From assembly GCA_903875215.1 (NCBI GenBank), contig CAIQVH010000031.1, positions 372,001 to 436,000 of the forward strand: a DNA stretch of 64,000 nucleotides. The letters run 5' to 3'. Positions 1 to 7,589 of this stretch are shown here, piece after piece. The stretch comes from an uncultured Anaerolineae bacterium. GTDB lineage: Bacteria; Chloroflexota; Anaerolineae; Anaerolineales; Villigracilaceae. Position numbers and translations under genes: made by a program. How positions within the stretch are numbered: position 1 is the stretch's first letter; each line of letters opens with the position of its first letter. A model generated the notes under the pieces. That model was not told where the DNA came from. It made no database searches and worked only from the letters and a program-made list of their open reading frames with translations.

Positions 1-209
1 TCAGCACCTGGGTTACGGATGCAGGCGGCAGCGTGGATAAGCTGGATGTTTGGGGCCGTCGTCGCATGGCCTACACGATCAACAAGCAGCGTGAAGGTCA
101 GTATGCGGTGCTGAGCATCAGCATGGCCCCCGCCGCTACCGCAGAACTGGAGCGCAACATTCGCTTCCAGGAGTCGATTCTGCGCTCGATGCTCACTGTG
201 GTTGAGTAA
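1..209 (+). CDS. rpsF: 30S ribosomal protein S6 (5'-truncated by window)
   Basis: The first bases read in frame as the C-terminal 68 residues of ribosomal protein S6, a small-subunit protein that binds 16S rRNA with S18. The visible part contains the family core GRRRMAYTINK and ends ELERNIRFQESILRSMLTVVE. The start lies upstream of the window. It heads the conserved S6-SSB-S18 gene order, which supports the identification; the three genes are probably co-transcribed. Confidence 0.93.
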   Translation, partial: STWVTDAGGSVDKLDVWGRRRMAYTINKQREGQYAVLSISMAPAATAELERNIRFQESILRSMLTVVE

Positions 210-254
210 GTCTATAAATCCTTTCGGTAGAATTGGTTGATAAGGAGTATGGAG

Positions 255-677
255 ATGAGCCGAGGTTTGAATAAAGTGATGATCATTGGCCACCTGGGAC
301 GCGAGCCTGAAATGCGTTACACACCTTCAGGGCGCCCGGTGACAACCTTCAGTGTAGCGACCAGTCGCTCCTGGAACACCGTGGATGGCGAACGCCACCA
401 GGAAACTGAGTGGTTCAATATCGTTGCCTGGGGCAACCTGGCCGAAATCTGCAAGCAGTATCTGACCAAGGGTCAACAGGTCTACATTGAAGGCCGCCTG
501 CAAACCCGCAAATGGGAAGATAAGGAAGGCAACAAGCACAGCAGCGTCGAAATCGTGGCGAACGAGATGATGATGCTGGGCGAACGCCGCGAAGCAGGTT
601 CAACGAATCATGCCACCCCAGACGAAGCCGAATCTTCTGAAATGACCTCTACCGACGAGGATGAATTCCCCTTCTAG
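255..677 (+). CDS. ssb: Single-stranded DNA-binding protein
   Basis: Encodes an SSB that coats single-stranded DNA in replication and repair. The N-terminal ~105 residues form the OB fold (NKVMIIGHLGREPEMRY, then EWFNIVAWGNLAE and YIEGRLQTRKW); the tail is acidic and ends DEDEFPF, the conserved tip that recruits partner proteins. I chose ATG 255 because the purine-rich AAGGAG ends 7 nt before it; an in-frame ATG at 249 lies too close. It sits between rpsF and rpsR, the usual bacterial arrangement. About 140 residues, normal for the family. Confidence 0.95.
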   Translation: MSRGLNKVMIIGHLGREPEMRYTPSGRPVTTFSVATSRSWNTVDGERHQETEWFNIVAWGNLAEICKQYLTKGQQVYIEGRLQTRKWEDKEGNKHSSVEIVANEMMMLGERREAGSTNHATPDEAESSEMTSTDEDEFPF

Positions 678-719
678 CACTGTGCGGCCGCTTCAACGCC
701 GCAGATGGAGTAATGTACT

Positions 720-1001
720 ATGGATGACTATCGCGATCGCGAACGGGAAGAAGGCGGGCAGTCTGGTGAGCGCCGCTACTTCTCTCGCCCCAAAATTTGC
801 CAGTTTTGTGCTGACAAAAACCTGAAAATGGATTACAAAAACCTCGACCTGCTCAAGCGCTTTGTGACCGAAGAAGGCAAGATCCGCCCGCGCCGCCAGA
901 CCGGTTCCTGCGCCAAGCACCAGCGCGAAATCTCCGGGACGGTCAAGCGCGCCCGACACATCGCCCTGCTGCCCTATGTCAGCGGTGGACGCGAAGATTA
1001 G
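720..1001 (+). CDS. rpsR: 30S ribosomal protein S18
   Basis: Encodes S18, the small-subunit partner of S6 at the platform. The 93-residue protein has the core [17 protein letters not shown] and [14 protein letters not shown], and ends with the basic [11 protein letters not shown] segment. It keeps a CxxC pair (CQFC) plus C and H in CAKH, so it is the zinc-binding type of S18. It follows ssb by 42 nt and is followed by an intrinsic terminator, so the S6-SSB-S18 operon ends here. The gene rplI, often next, is absent. Confidence 0.95.
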   Translation: MDDYRDREREEGGQSGERRYFSRPKICQFCADKNLKMDYKNLDLLKRFVTEEGKIRPRRQTGSCAKHQREISGTVKRARHIALLPYVSGGRED

Positions 1002-1009
1002 TGTACACA

Positions 1010-1043
1010 GGGGCATGGGTTCAACCCCATGCCCCTGATTTTT
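1010..1043 (+). terminator. Intrinsic terminator after rpsR
   Basis: Arms GGGGCATGGG (1010-1019) and CCCATGCCCC (1026-1035) form a 10-bp stem followed by a T-rich stretch. It closes the ribosomal operon. Confidence 0.85.
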
Positions 1044-1066
1044 GTACGTCAAGCAAGTGAGACACC

Positions 1067-2359
1067 ATGTCAAAAGATAAAATTCAAAATAAACGACACA
1101 CTGCCCACCTGGAAGTCGTCCGCCGCCAGGAACGCGCCGTGCTGATCAGCGCCATTGTCATCGCCGTGGCAGTGATCGTCATCGTGGCGTATGGTCTGCT
1201 GAGCGGCACGGTTTTCCTGCAGTACCGGGCGGTTGCCAAAGTAAACGGCGACACGATCCGCGTAGGCGAATTTCAAAAAATGGCCAAAATGCAGCGTCTG
1301 CAACTGATCAGCCGCTTCAGCCAATATTACCAGTTCGCACAGATGTTTGGCTCAAGCGACCCACTCAACGACCCGAACTTCGGGGCAGCGCTTTCGCAGA
1401 TTCAACAACAGCTTAACTCACCAGCCACCCTTGGCCAACAGGTGATTGACAGTCTGATCGAGGATCGGTTGATCCGCCAGGAATCCAAACGCCGCGGCAT
1501 TACCGTAAGCGCCGAAGAAATTGACAAGGGCATGCAGGAAGGCCTGGGTTACTACGCCAACGGAACGCCAACCCCGGCCCCGACGGCCACTGAATTCAGC
1601 CTCCCGGCTGCAAACCCGACCTCACTGGCGATCGTAACCATCACCCCGACCGCCACCGCCATCGTCCCCACTGCAACCGCCACACTGGATCCGAACATCA
1701 CGCCAACGGCCACCGCCACTCTCGAGCCAACCGCCACCGCCGGGCCGACCGCGCTGCCCCAACCCAGCCCCACGCCCTACACACTGGAAGGCTACACGGC
1801 CGCATTTGACAAGAGCTTCGAGAATATTGCCAAACAAACCGGCATGACATTGGACGATTACCGCCTTCTGTACGAAAGCATCCTGCTGCGTGAAAAACTG
1901 CTCGCGGAAATCACCAAGGATCTGCAGCCCGCCGAAGAACAGGTCTGGGCGCGGCACATCCTGGTAGCCGATGCCACACTGGCCAAGTCCATTTCGGACA
2001 AGCTGAAAGCCGGGGAAGACTTTGCCAAACTAGCCGCCGAGTTCTCGCTCGACACCAGCAACAAAGACAAAGGCGGCGACTTGGGCTGGTTTAGCAAGGG
2101 TATGATGGTTGCGCCTTTTGAAACAGCGGCCTTCGCGCTTCAACCCGGCCAGATCAGCGAGCCAGTGCAAACAGATTTCGGCTGGCACATCATCCAGGTC
2201 ATCGGCCACGAAGACCGCCCGCTGACTGCCGACGCCTTCACGCAATACAAGCAGAAGGAATTTTCTGCCTTCCTGAAAAAACTGCGCGAAGAAGGTCAGG
2301 TAACCACCTACGACGATGTCTGGAATTCGCTCGTGCCAACTACGCCGGCACTGAAATAA
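1067..2359 (+). CDS. Membrane-anchored PpiC-type peptidyl-prolyl isomerase / foldase
   Basis: Predicted extracytoplasmic foldase of the SurA/PrsA type that isomerises proline bonds in exported proteins. One hydrophobic segment (residues ~24-46) acts as signal anchor. A SurA-N-like chaperone region starts at ~56 (AVAKVNGDTIRVGEF), is interrupted by a ~70-residue Thr/Ala/Pro-rich spacer (~165-238), and resumes before a parvulin domain at ~291-382 (WARHILV, GGDLGWFSKG, FGWHIIQV). The spacer inside the chaperone half is unusual. It stands alone between two terminators. Confidence 0.88.
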   Translation: MSKDKIQNKRHTAHLEVVRRQERAVLISAIVIAVAVIVIVAYGLLSGTVFLQYRAVAKVNGDTIRVGEFQKMAKMQRLQLISRFSQYYQFAQMFGSSDPLNDPNFGAALSQIQQQLNSPATLGQQVIDSLIEDRLIRQESKRRGITVSAEEIDKGMQEGLGYYANGTPTPAPTATEFSLPAANPTSLAIVTITPTATAIVPTATATLDPNITPTATATLEPTATAGPTALPQPSPTPYTLEGYTAAFDKSFENIAKQTGMTLDDYRLLYESILLREKLLAEITKDLQPAEEQVWARHILVADATLAKSISDKLKAGEDFAKLAAEFSLDTSNKDKGGDLGWFSKGMMVAPFETAAFALQPGQISEPVQTDFGWHIIQVIGHEDRPLTADAFTQYKQKEFSAFLKKLREEGQVTTYDDVWNSLVPTTPALK

Positions 2360-2381
2360 CCAAACGGCAACGCAAGAATAC

Positions 2382-2415
2382 AAAACTCCGGGTTCCGCAA
2401 GAGCCCGGAGTTTTT
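2382..2415. terminator. Bidirectional terminator between convergent genes
   Basis: Stem AAAACTCCGGG / CCCGGAGTTTT (2382-2392, 2404-2414) with runs of A and T on either side, so it can stop transcription both from the PpiC gene and from the minus-strand epimerase. Confidence 0.8.
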
Positions 2416-2474
2416 GTTGGCAATCTGGGGAAGGAAGAGACAAATCCCGGGGGTTTTCTCGGGCAGAGCTGCCG

Positions 2475-3488
2475 CTACCCGGCCGGATACACTCTTTCGT
2501 AGGAATGAATAATCTGGTTCCATAACCGGTTTGCTTCGTGATCAATGCTCTGGCGAGCTGGTTCCGCTTCAAACCAGGCAATAGCGCGGCGCACGCCTTC
2601 GGCCCAGCTCACCCGGCACTGAAAACCGGGCACAAACCGCTTGATCTTGCTGTTGTCAAAGACGACGCTATTGGCCTTATCCCCAATCAGGCTGCCGGTG
2701 GCACGTTCAGAGTACAGGGCAATCAGGTCGGAGGGAATATGCAGAATGTTCGGTACGCTGCCCAGAGCCCGACCAAGCTCGAGCACGATCTGGTTCCAGG
2801 TCAATACTTCGTCCGAGGTGATGTGAAACGCCTCGCCCACCGTTCCGACGCGACCCAGCAAGCCAATCAGGCCGGCGGCAAAATCCGCGTTCCAGGTCAG
2901 AGTCCAGAGCGAAGTGCCGTCACCAGGGACGATGACCTTTTCTCCGCGCCGAATACGGTCGGCGTACGTCCAGGGACGCTGCCAGCTGGCGTTAATGATC
3001 GGGATCTGGGACGGGCCATAGGTCAGCGAGGGACGGACGATGGTGGCCGGGAAGGCGCGCTCCCGATAGGCAGTCATCAGCAGGTCTTCACAGGCAATCT
3101 TATCGCGCGAATACTGCCAGAATGGATTTTCCAGCGGGGTATCTTCGGTAACGAGATAATGAGCGGGTGGTTTTTGGTAGGCGCTGGCAGAGCTGATAAA
3201 AACAAATTGCCCGGTTTTTCCGGCAAAGAGAGCCAGGTCACGCTGGATATCGGCCGGGGTATAGGCGATGAAGTCAATCACCGCATCAAAAGTTTCACGG
3301 CTGAGAAGAGCGGACAGGCGCGCCGGGTCAGCGCTAATGTCGGCGGTCAGCAGGCGCGCGCCCGCTGGCAGTTGATACTTTGTCGAAGCGGCGCGATTTA
3401 GCAGGGTGACGGAATAACCGGTTTTAACAGCCAGATCGGCACAGGCTGAACTGATCAGCCCAGTGCCGCCAATCATCAGGATTTTCAT
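2475..3488 (-). CDS. NAD(P)-dependent epimerase/dehydratase (extended SDR)
   Basis: Soluble oxidoreductase of the extended short-chain dehydrogenase family, probably acting on a nucleotide sugar or related compound; the substrate cannot be read from sequence. The N-terminus (MKILMIGGTGLIS) is a Rossmann dinucleotide-binding loop, and YSRDK supplies the catalytic Tyr-x3-Lys. The 337-residue length is normal. Its overall form recalls the CSP41-like branch. It ends a minus-strand run with the RarD-type permease and the GT4 glycosyltransferase: the permease stop and this ATG are adjacent only by transcription order, with no clear shared function. Confidence 0.82.
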   Translation of the reverse strand: MKILMIGGTGLISSACADLAVKTGYSVTLLNRAASTKYQLPAGARLLTADISADPARLSALLSRETFDAVIDFIAYTPADIQRDLALFAGKTGQFVFISSASAYQKPPAHYLVTEDTPLENPFWQYSRDKIACEDLLMTAYRERAFPATIVRPSLTYGPSQIPIINASWQRPWTYADRIRRGEKVIVPGDGTSLWTLTWNADFAAGLIGLLGRVGTVGEAFHITSDEVLTWNQIVLELGRALGSVPNILHIPSDLIALYSERATGSLIGDKANSVVFDNSKIKRFVPGFQCRVSWAEGVRRAIAWFEAEPARQSIDHEANRLWNQIIHSYERVYPAG

Positions 3489-4394
3489 TTACCCTTCCCC
3501 CATTTCCGGCTGCGGCTCCGGTAGCGTTGCCGCCCGCCGCGCAAACCAGCCATCCACCCAGAACAGAATCAGGCCAGCCCAGACAATGCCAAAGCCGATG
3601 GCCTGGATGGTGTTGAAATTTTCTTTGAAGATGAACAACCCGATCAGAAACTGGATGGATGGGGTAATGTATTGCAGCACTCCAATTGTGGAAAGCGGAA
3701 TGCGCTGGGCAGCCGACCCAAACAGAATGAGCGGAACAGTGGTGACCAGCCCGGCGCCAACCATCAGCAGGTTAAGCAGGGCTGAACTGTGCCCAAAGGC
3801 TCCCACGCCGAGCCATTCCTGGTAGCCGAGAAACAATAAAGCCGGAATAAACAGCAAGCCGGTTTCGAGGGCCACGCCATACAGGCCGCTTAGCGGTGCA
3901 TTTTTTTTGACCAGGCCATAGAAGGCGAAGGACACTGCCAGCCCGAGGGCGATCCACGGTGGGCGGCCGTATTCAACGGTCAGATAGACCACCCCCAATG
4001 CGGCCAGGCCAAGCGCAACCCACTGAAACTGACGTAGGCGCTCACGGAAGAAGAATACGCCCAGCAGGACGCTCAGCAGGGGATTAATGAAATAGCCCAG
4101 GCTGGTTTCCAGGATGAAGCCGGCATTAACAGCCCAAACGTAGATGTACCAGTTCGTGCCAACCAGCAGGGCGGCCAGAAAATAGGTGCGCAGAGTCCGG
4201 GCTGAGCGGGAAACCTGACGAAAATCGGCCCAGCGGCGGGTGGCGATCAGCACCAGGGTCAGCAGGATAAACGACCAGAGAATGCGGTGGCCGATCAGCT
4301 GGGTGGCGGGCACGGTTTTGAGCAGCTTCCAATAAATGGGGAACAGGCCCCAGATCAGATAGGCGCTCAAGGCGTACAACAAACCTTCATCCAT
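3489..4394 (-). CDS. rarD: RarD-type EamA-family permease
   Basis: Inner-membrane transporter of the drug/metabolite superfamily, RarD branch; the substrate is unknown. About ten hydrophobic segments fill the 301 residues, starting LLYALSAYLIWGLFPIYWKLL, which is characteristic of RarD, and the second EamA half contains QYITPSIQFLIGLFIFKE. I set the start at ATG 4394 because the longer reading frame has an unrelated N-terminus that overlaps the glycosyltransferase. ATG 4394 overlaps the upstream stop (ATGGATGA), consistent with translational coupling. Confidence 0.88.
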   Translation of the reverse strand: MDEGLLYALSAYLIWGLFPIYWKLLKTVPATQLIGHRILWSFILLTLVLIATRRWADFRQVSRSARTLRTYFLAALLVGTNWYIYVWAVNAGFILETSLGYFINPLLSVLLGVFFFRERLRQFQWVALGLAALGVVYLTVEYGRPPWIALGLAVSFAFYGLVKKNAPLSGLYGVALETGLLFIPALLFLGYQEWLGVGAFGHSSALLNLLMVGAGLVTTVPLILFGSAAQRIPLSTIGVLQYITPSIQFLIGLFIFKENFNTIQAIGFGIVWAGLILFWVDGWFARRAATLPEPQPEMGEG

Positions 4395-5661
4395 TCGATT
4401 TCTCCTCGGTGAGTAAAGTTTTCTGGCCGCGCAGTAAATCTTGATAAACGGCGATGATTTTGCCGGCAACGGTTTCCCAGGCGTACTGGCGGGCATAGAG
4501 ATGTGCGTTCTCGGCCAGCTGCTGGCGCAAGTGATGATCCCCGAGCAGGCGGGTGAGTTTATCACACAGGGCGTCATGATCGCCATCGGGCACATGAAAA
4601 CCGGTCAGGCCATCCTGAACAAGAAAGGCCAGCCCGCCGACCTGCGAGGCGATGACCGGCGTGCCACAGGCCATGGCTTCCAGGGCGACCATGCCAAAAG
4701 ATTCGTAGAGTGAGGGCATAACCAGCAGTTCGGCGGCGGAATAGTAATACGGCAGGGTATCCTGGCCGCGTTTGCCTAAGAAAACAACCGTGCGTTCCAT
4801 GCTTAAATCACGGCACAACTGCTGCAAACGGCTCATTTCGGCGCTCATCTCGGCGGGGCTGGCTTGCGGATCGCCGCCGATTACGGCCAGGTAGGCTGGC
4901 CGGTCCGGTTCACGCACGCGCAGGCAGGCCATGGCGCGGATGAGCGTATCCAACCCTTTGAGCGGCTCAATGCGCCCAACAAAGAGCAGCATGCGATCCT
5001 TGCTGGGGATACCGATAAACTCGCGGGCTTCGTCGGGCGGGATTGGGTAGAAATGTCCCAGGTCAACACCTGGCGGGATGATGGTGATTTTTCGCGCGTC
5101 GGCCTTGTAGAGCCATTGGAGTTGGGCCTGCTCGGCCAGCGTGGCGGCGATGATACGATCGGCGCGGGCCAGCACGCGCCGCTCCCCTTCCAGCCGCTGG
5201 GGGCCTTCCTTCTCGGCGGCGCTGGTGGCGATTCGGTTCTTCATCTCGCCCAGGGTGTGGAACATATGTACGACCGGTACCTGCCAGTGCCCGGCCAGGC
5301 TTTCAGCCGCCAGCCCCGATTGCCAGTAGTGGCTATGGATCAGATCGTAGCGCAACCCTTTCTCGGCGGCGAAGGCCTCGATGCCCTGCACAAATTCTGG
5401 CAGATGGTGAGACATTTCCAGCTTGGAAAGCGGACTCTCCGGCCCGGCCGGCACATGCACCACGCGATTGCCGTAGCCAAGATCATGCAGAACATGCGGA
5501 ACATGCTCATCCTGCGAACGGGTGAACACATCCACATGCACGCCCTGCCGCCCCAGCTCGCGCGTCAGGTCACGGACGTAGACGTTCATTCCGCCCGTGT
5601 CTTTGCCTCCCAGGGTGGCCAGCGGACAGGTATGGTAAGAGAGCATGGCAACTCGTAACAT
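4387..5661 (-). CDS. GT4-family glycosyltransferase (MshA/sucrose-synthase-like)
   Basis: Retaining GT-B glycosyltransferase that moves a sugar from a nucleotide donor to an acceptor that cannot be named from sequence. The N-terminal half has the GGMNVYVRDL acceptor-side motif and HSHYWQSGL; the C-terminal half has VGRIEPLKG and the E-x7-E motif in ESFGMVALEAMACGTPVIA. It most resembles the MshA / sucrose-phosphate synthase group. 424 residues is typical. The ATG lies 14 nt from the left copy of the 122-bp tRNA repeat, so the mobile element inserted just upstream of this gene. It is coupled to rarD. Confidence 0.88.
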   Translation of the reverse strand: MLRVAMLSYHTCPLATLGGKDTGGMNVYVRDLTRELGRQGVHVDVFTRSQDEHVPHVLHDLGYGNRVVHVPAGPESPLSKLEMSHHLPEFVQGIEAFAAEKGLRYDLIHSHYWQSGLAAESLAGHWQVPVVHMFHTLGEMKNRIATSAAEKEGPQRLEGERRVLARADRIIAATLAEQAQLQWLYKADARKITIIPPGVDLGHFYPIPPDEAREFIGIPSKDRMLLFVGRIEPLKGLDTLIRAMACLRVREPDRPAYLAVIGGDPQASPAEMSAEMSRLQQLCRDLSMERTVVFLGKRGQDTLPYYYSAAELLVMPSLYESFGMVALEAMACGTPVIASQVGGLAFLVQDGLTGFHVPDGDHDALCDKLTRLLGDHHLRQQLAENAHLYARQYAWETVAGKIIAVYQDLLRGQKTLLTEEKSNG

Positions 5662-5690
5662 GGCTCCTATTGTACGCCACTTCCCAAATA

Positions 5691-5719
5691 TTGCGGTTTT
5701 CCGTGGAATCCTGTATAAT
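5691..5719 (+). promoter_or_regulatory. Promoter copy in attL driving the half tRNA
   Basis: -35 TTGCGG (5691-5696), 17-nt spacer, -10 TATAAT (5714-5719). It is identical to the promoter of the intact tRNA-Thr and should still be active, giving a transcript of the truncated tRNA. Confidence 0.8.
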
Positions 5720-5757
5720 CTCGCGCGCTACGATGCCCCCGAAATACTTGGGGACAG

Positions 5758-5796
5758 GCCACCGTAGCACAGTTGGCAGTGCAGCCGATTCGTAAT
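5758..5796 (+). pseudogene. tRNA-Thr 5' half (truncated remnant)
   Basis: Matches the acceptor 5' strand, D arm and anticodon arm up to the loop of the intact tRNA-Thr at 14210. The T arm and acceptor 3' strand are missing, so it cannot make a tRNA. Created by site-specific integration. Confidence 0.9.
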
Positions 5797-5810
5797 AACT
5801 CGCAAATAAA

Positions 5811-5847
5811 AAGCCCCGCCCCCGCATATCTGGGGCGGGTTTGTTTT
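5811..5847 (+). terminator. Terminator directly behind the half tRNA
   Basis: Stem CCCGCCCC (5815-5822) / GGGGCGGG (5832-5839) followed by TTTGTTTT. It lies in element DNA and would end transcription from the attL promoter before it runs antisense into the integrase. Confidence 0.82.
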
Positions 5848-5866
5848 CCGGGGCGCATATCTGGGG
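5823..5866 (+). repeat. 13-bp direct repeat pair next to attL
   Basis: CGCATATCTGGGG occurs at 5823-5835 and 5854-5866. Position beside the crossover region suggests possible integrase arm sites, but the first copy also overlaps the terminator stem, so the role is uncertain. Confidence 0.5.
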
Positions 5867-5925
5867 GTAAAAAGGGGGCCATTGATTAGGCAATTTGTAG
5901 AGTCATTTGGTTGTTTTCCCGGCCA

Positions 5926-6849
5926 CTAATCGCCAGCCAGGGACAGCCCCAACCGGTCACACGGGGCATCGGTCAGGTCTTGCGTCATGCCTAGATAGCG
6001 TTCGGTCGTCTTGATTGACGCATGGCCTAAACTTAATTGAATTTGCTCCAAACTGCTGCCCCCCTTGCGGGCTAGTTTGGCGTAGGTTCTGCGCAGGTCG
6101 TGAGGGGCCGCGTTGATACCCAATTCAGCGAGCCAGGCGCGGGCGGTATCGTGTACCGCCTGGGGCGTGATGGTTTCGCCGCCAATAAATCCGCCTTTGT
6201 GGATGGGGCGAAACACCCGCCCCGCGCGCAGGTCGGCTGATTCTGCCCATGCGTCTACAGCCGCCTTTGTCCAGGATGGGATAGGGACCGAGCGCACCCG
6301 GTTTCCCTTTCCAATCAGGTCCACAATTACCCACCGCCCGTCACGCTGCTGGATGTGTTCGAAGGCCAGGACTGCCACTTCCGAGCGCCGAAGGCCAGCC
6401 CCGAGCATTACAGCCAGCATCGCTCTATCGCGTAAACCTTTCAGCGTGGTGATGTCTGGCAGGTTGAGAAGTTCTTGCGCCTGGGATTTCGTCAGCCAGT
6501 TTCCAGAGCGCACCCCCTGGGATTTGACGCCTTTCACGCGTTCGATAGCTCCCGCCGTGGCCGGGTCAAGATAACCGTTATCCGCTGCTTCCAGGGCCAG
6601 CCGCCGGATAGCCGATAAAGTCAGGTTTACAGTCGCCGGAGCGAGCCGGTCTTGAATTTCGGTTTTGTATCGCTGGACTGTGGCTTTATTCAGCGACGGG
6701 CGTTCGTTGCGTTCCCACCAATTCAGGAAACCCGTCAGCGCCTTTGCATAGTTTCGTTTTGAATTAACGGATGTTAAGCCATCTGTAACCAATTGCACGA
6801 CAGCAGCCAGGCCGCCGCCATCATACCGGGTCAATTCGTTCGGGGTCAT
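5926..6849 (-). CDS. Tyrosine recombinase/integrase 1 (left end of element)
   Basis: Site-specific recombinase of the tyrosine (XerC/D-like) family that would integrate or excise the element. The N-terminal ~100 residues form the SAM-like core-binding domain; the catalytic domain shows R154 (AGLRRSE), K181, H250 and R253 (HDLRR), H276 (LGHAS) and the nucleophile Y285 (TERYLG), so all active residues are present. 307 residues is full length. Its 3' end lies 130 bp from attL. It is at the end of the minus-strand gene run of the element, unlike integrase 2, which starts next to attR. Confidence 0.93.
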   Translation of the reverse strand: MTPNELTRYDGGGLAAVVQLVTDGLTSVNSKRNYAKALTGFLNWWERNERPSLNKATVQRYKTEIQDRLAPATVNLTLSAIRRLALEAADNGYLDPATAGAIERVKGVKSQGVRSGNWLTKSQAQELLNLPDITTLKGLRDRAMLAVMLGAGLRRSEVAVLAFEHIQQRDGRWVIVDLIGKGNRVRSVPIPSWTKAAVDAWAESADLRAGRVFRPIHKGGFIGGETITPQAVHDTARAWLAELGINAAPHDLRRTYAKLARKGGSSLEQIQLSLGHASIKTTERYLGMTQDLTDAPCDRLGLSLAGD

Positions 6850-6940
6850 TTCAAACCGTCCTTTCTAGCCTTTCCTATGGCTTTCTACAAGGGTGATTGT
6901 CATAAGTCATTCAGACTATTTTCAAGGGCAAAAAACGCCC

Positions 6941-7300
6941 CTACCAGGGGAAATAACGGTCAAATTCATCCCAGGTCATCCATTCCTGGACCTGGGGTTT
7001 TTCCGCTGCCCGCCGCGCCCGTTCGGTTACACCGGGATCCCGGTCCACCTGGCGCACATCCAACCCGAGCCGATCAGCCAGTTCCGCCGCGCGTAATTCC
7101 TGCCCGTTGCGTTCCTGCCCGGCCAGCCAGCGCGCCGCCATGCGCTTTGTCCATTCCGCATTAATCGCGCGCGCCTGGGCCTGCTGTTTGAGTTCGCTCA
7201 TGCCAGGCCGCCGCCATGCCTTGATCCTGGGCAGTTCCAGCGCCGAGCGGACTTCATCCCGGCCAGGCTTTTCACCAGTGGAAAAAATACCGTCAGTCAT
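6941..7300 (-). CDS. Hypothetical element protein (119 aa)
   Basis: Soluble, charged protein of unknown function with no motif that I recognise. I set the start at ATG 7300 (MTDGIFSTGEK) because it overlaps the stop of the upstream membrane protein in an ATGA arrangement; longer reading upstream would run through that gene. The middle is rich in Arg/Ala/Glu and probably helical (AELADRLGLDVRQVD could be part of a helix-turn-helix, but is too short to claim). It precedes integrase 1 in the same run. Confidence 0.6.
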   Translation of the reverse strand: MTDGIFSTGEKPGRDEVRSALELPRIKAWRRPGMSELKQQAQARAINAEWTKRMAARWLAGQERNGQELRAAELADRLGLDVRQVDRDPGVTERARRAAEKPQVQEWMTWDEFDRYFPW

Positions 7301-7467
7301 TTCGTCACCTTCCGCAAAGACAATCCAACCGCCGCCAGCGCCGCGCACGTCCAGAGCGTAACCAGCCCCACCGCAGCCCACAGCCCGCCAACAATCCACG
7401 CCAGGCTGCCCATCACCAGTCCGGGGCCACCCGCAGCGCAGGCCAGAAAAAACAGGTTTGCGGTCAT
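7297..7467 (-). CDS. Small two-helix membrane protein (56 aa)
   Basis: Unknown function. Almost the whole protein is two hydrophobic segments (NLFFLACAAGGPGLVMGSLA and VGLVTLWTCAALAAVGLSL) ending in a basic LRKVTK tail, so both ends are probably near the membrane face. ATG 7467 overlaps the stop of the zinc-ribbon ORF (ATGA), and its own stop overlaps the next start in the same way. This chain of overlaps supports translation as one coupled unit and supports this short start over a longer one in the same frame. Confidence 0.6.
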   Translation of the reverse strand: MTANLFFLACAAGGPGLVMGSLAWIVGGLWAAVGLVTLWTCAALAAVGLSLRKVTK

Positions 7468-7589
7468 ATCGCCATCTTGCGTCTTTCCTTGCGTTCCCGG
7501 TAGGCTGCCTGTTTGCAAGCCGGGGAGTGATACCGGCTGTGCAAAGCGCCCATATACTTCACACCACAGCGCGCGCATATTCGCTCTAT
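7464..7589 (-). CDS. Small zinc-ribbon protein with apparent ATA start (41 aa)
   Basis: A short frame reads ERICARCGVKYM, then HSRYHSPACKQAAYRERKERRKM (given here in two parts). CARC plus H and C in YHSPAC form a C2HC zinc site, and RYxSPAC-QAAYRERK is the typical tail of small bacterial zinc-finger proteins. No ATG, GTG or TTG lies in frame upstream; the only near-start is ATA at 7589-7587, which overlaps the TAG stop of the previous gene as ATAG, parallel to the ATGA overlaps downstream. Translation by re-initiation is inferred. An alternative is a frameshift from the upstream gene. Confidence 0.5.
   Translation of the reverse strand: MERICARCGVKYMGALHSRYHSPACKQAAYRERKERRKMAI

Larger units (their letters stand above)
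5675..5796 (+). repeat. attL: 122-bp direct repeat with tRNA-Thr promoter and 5' half
   Basis: Identical base for base to 14127-14248. It contains the tRNA promoter (5691-5719), leader, and the first 39 nt of tRNA-Thr (5758-5796). Identity stops just after the anticodon loop, where the left copy continues into element DNA and the right copy into the tRNA 3' half. It marks the left junction of the integrated element. Confidence 0.95.

Noticed and set aside
2538-3401. A 287-codon plus-strand open frame opposite the SDR epimerase
   Set aside because: It lies wholly antisense to a clear SDR gene with full motifs; its translation has no recognisable domain.
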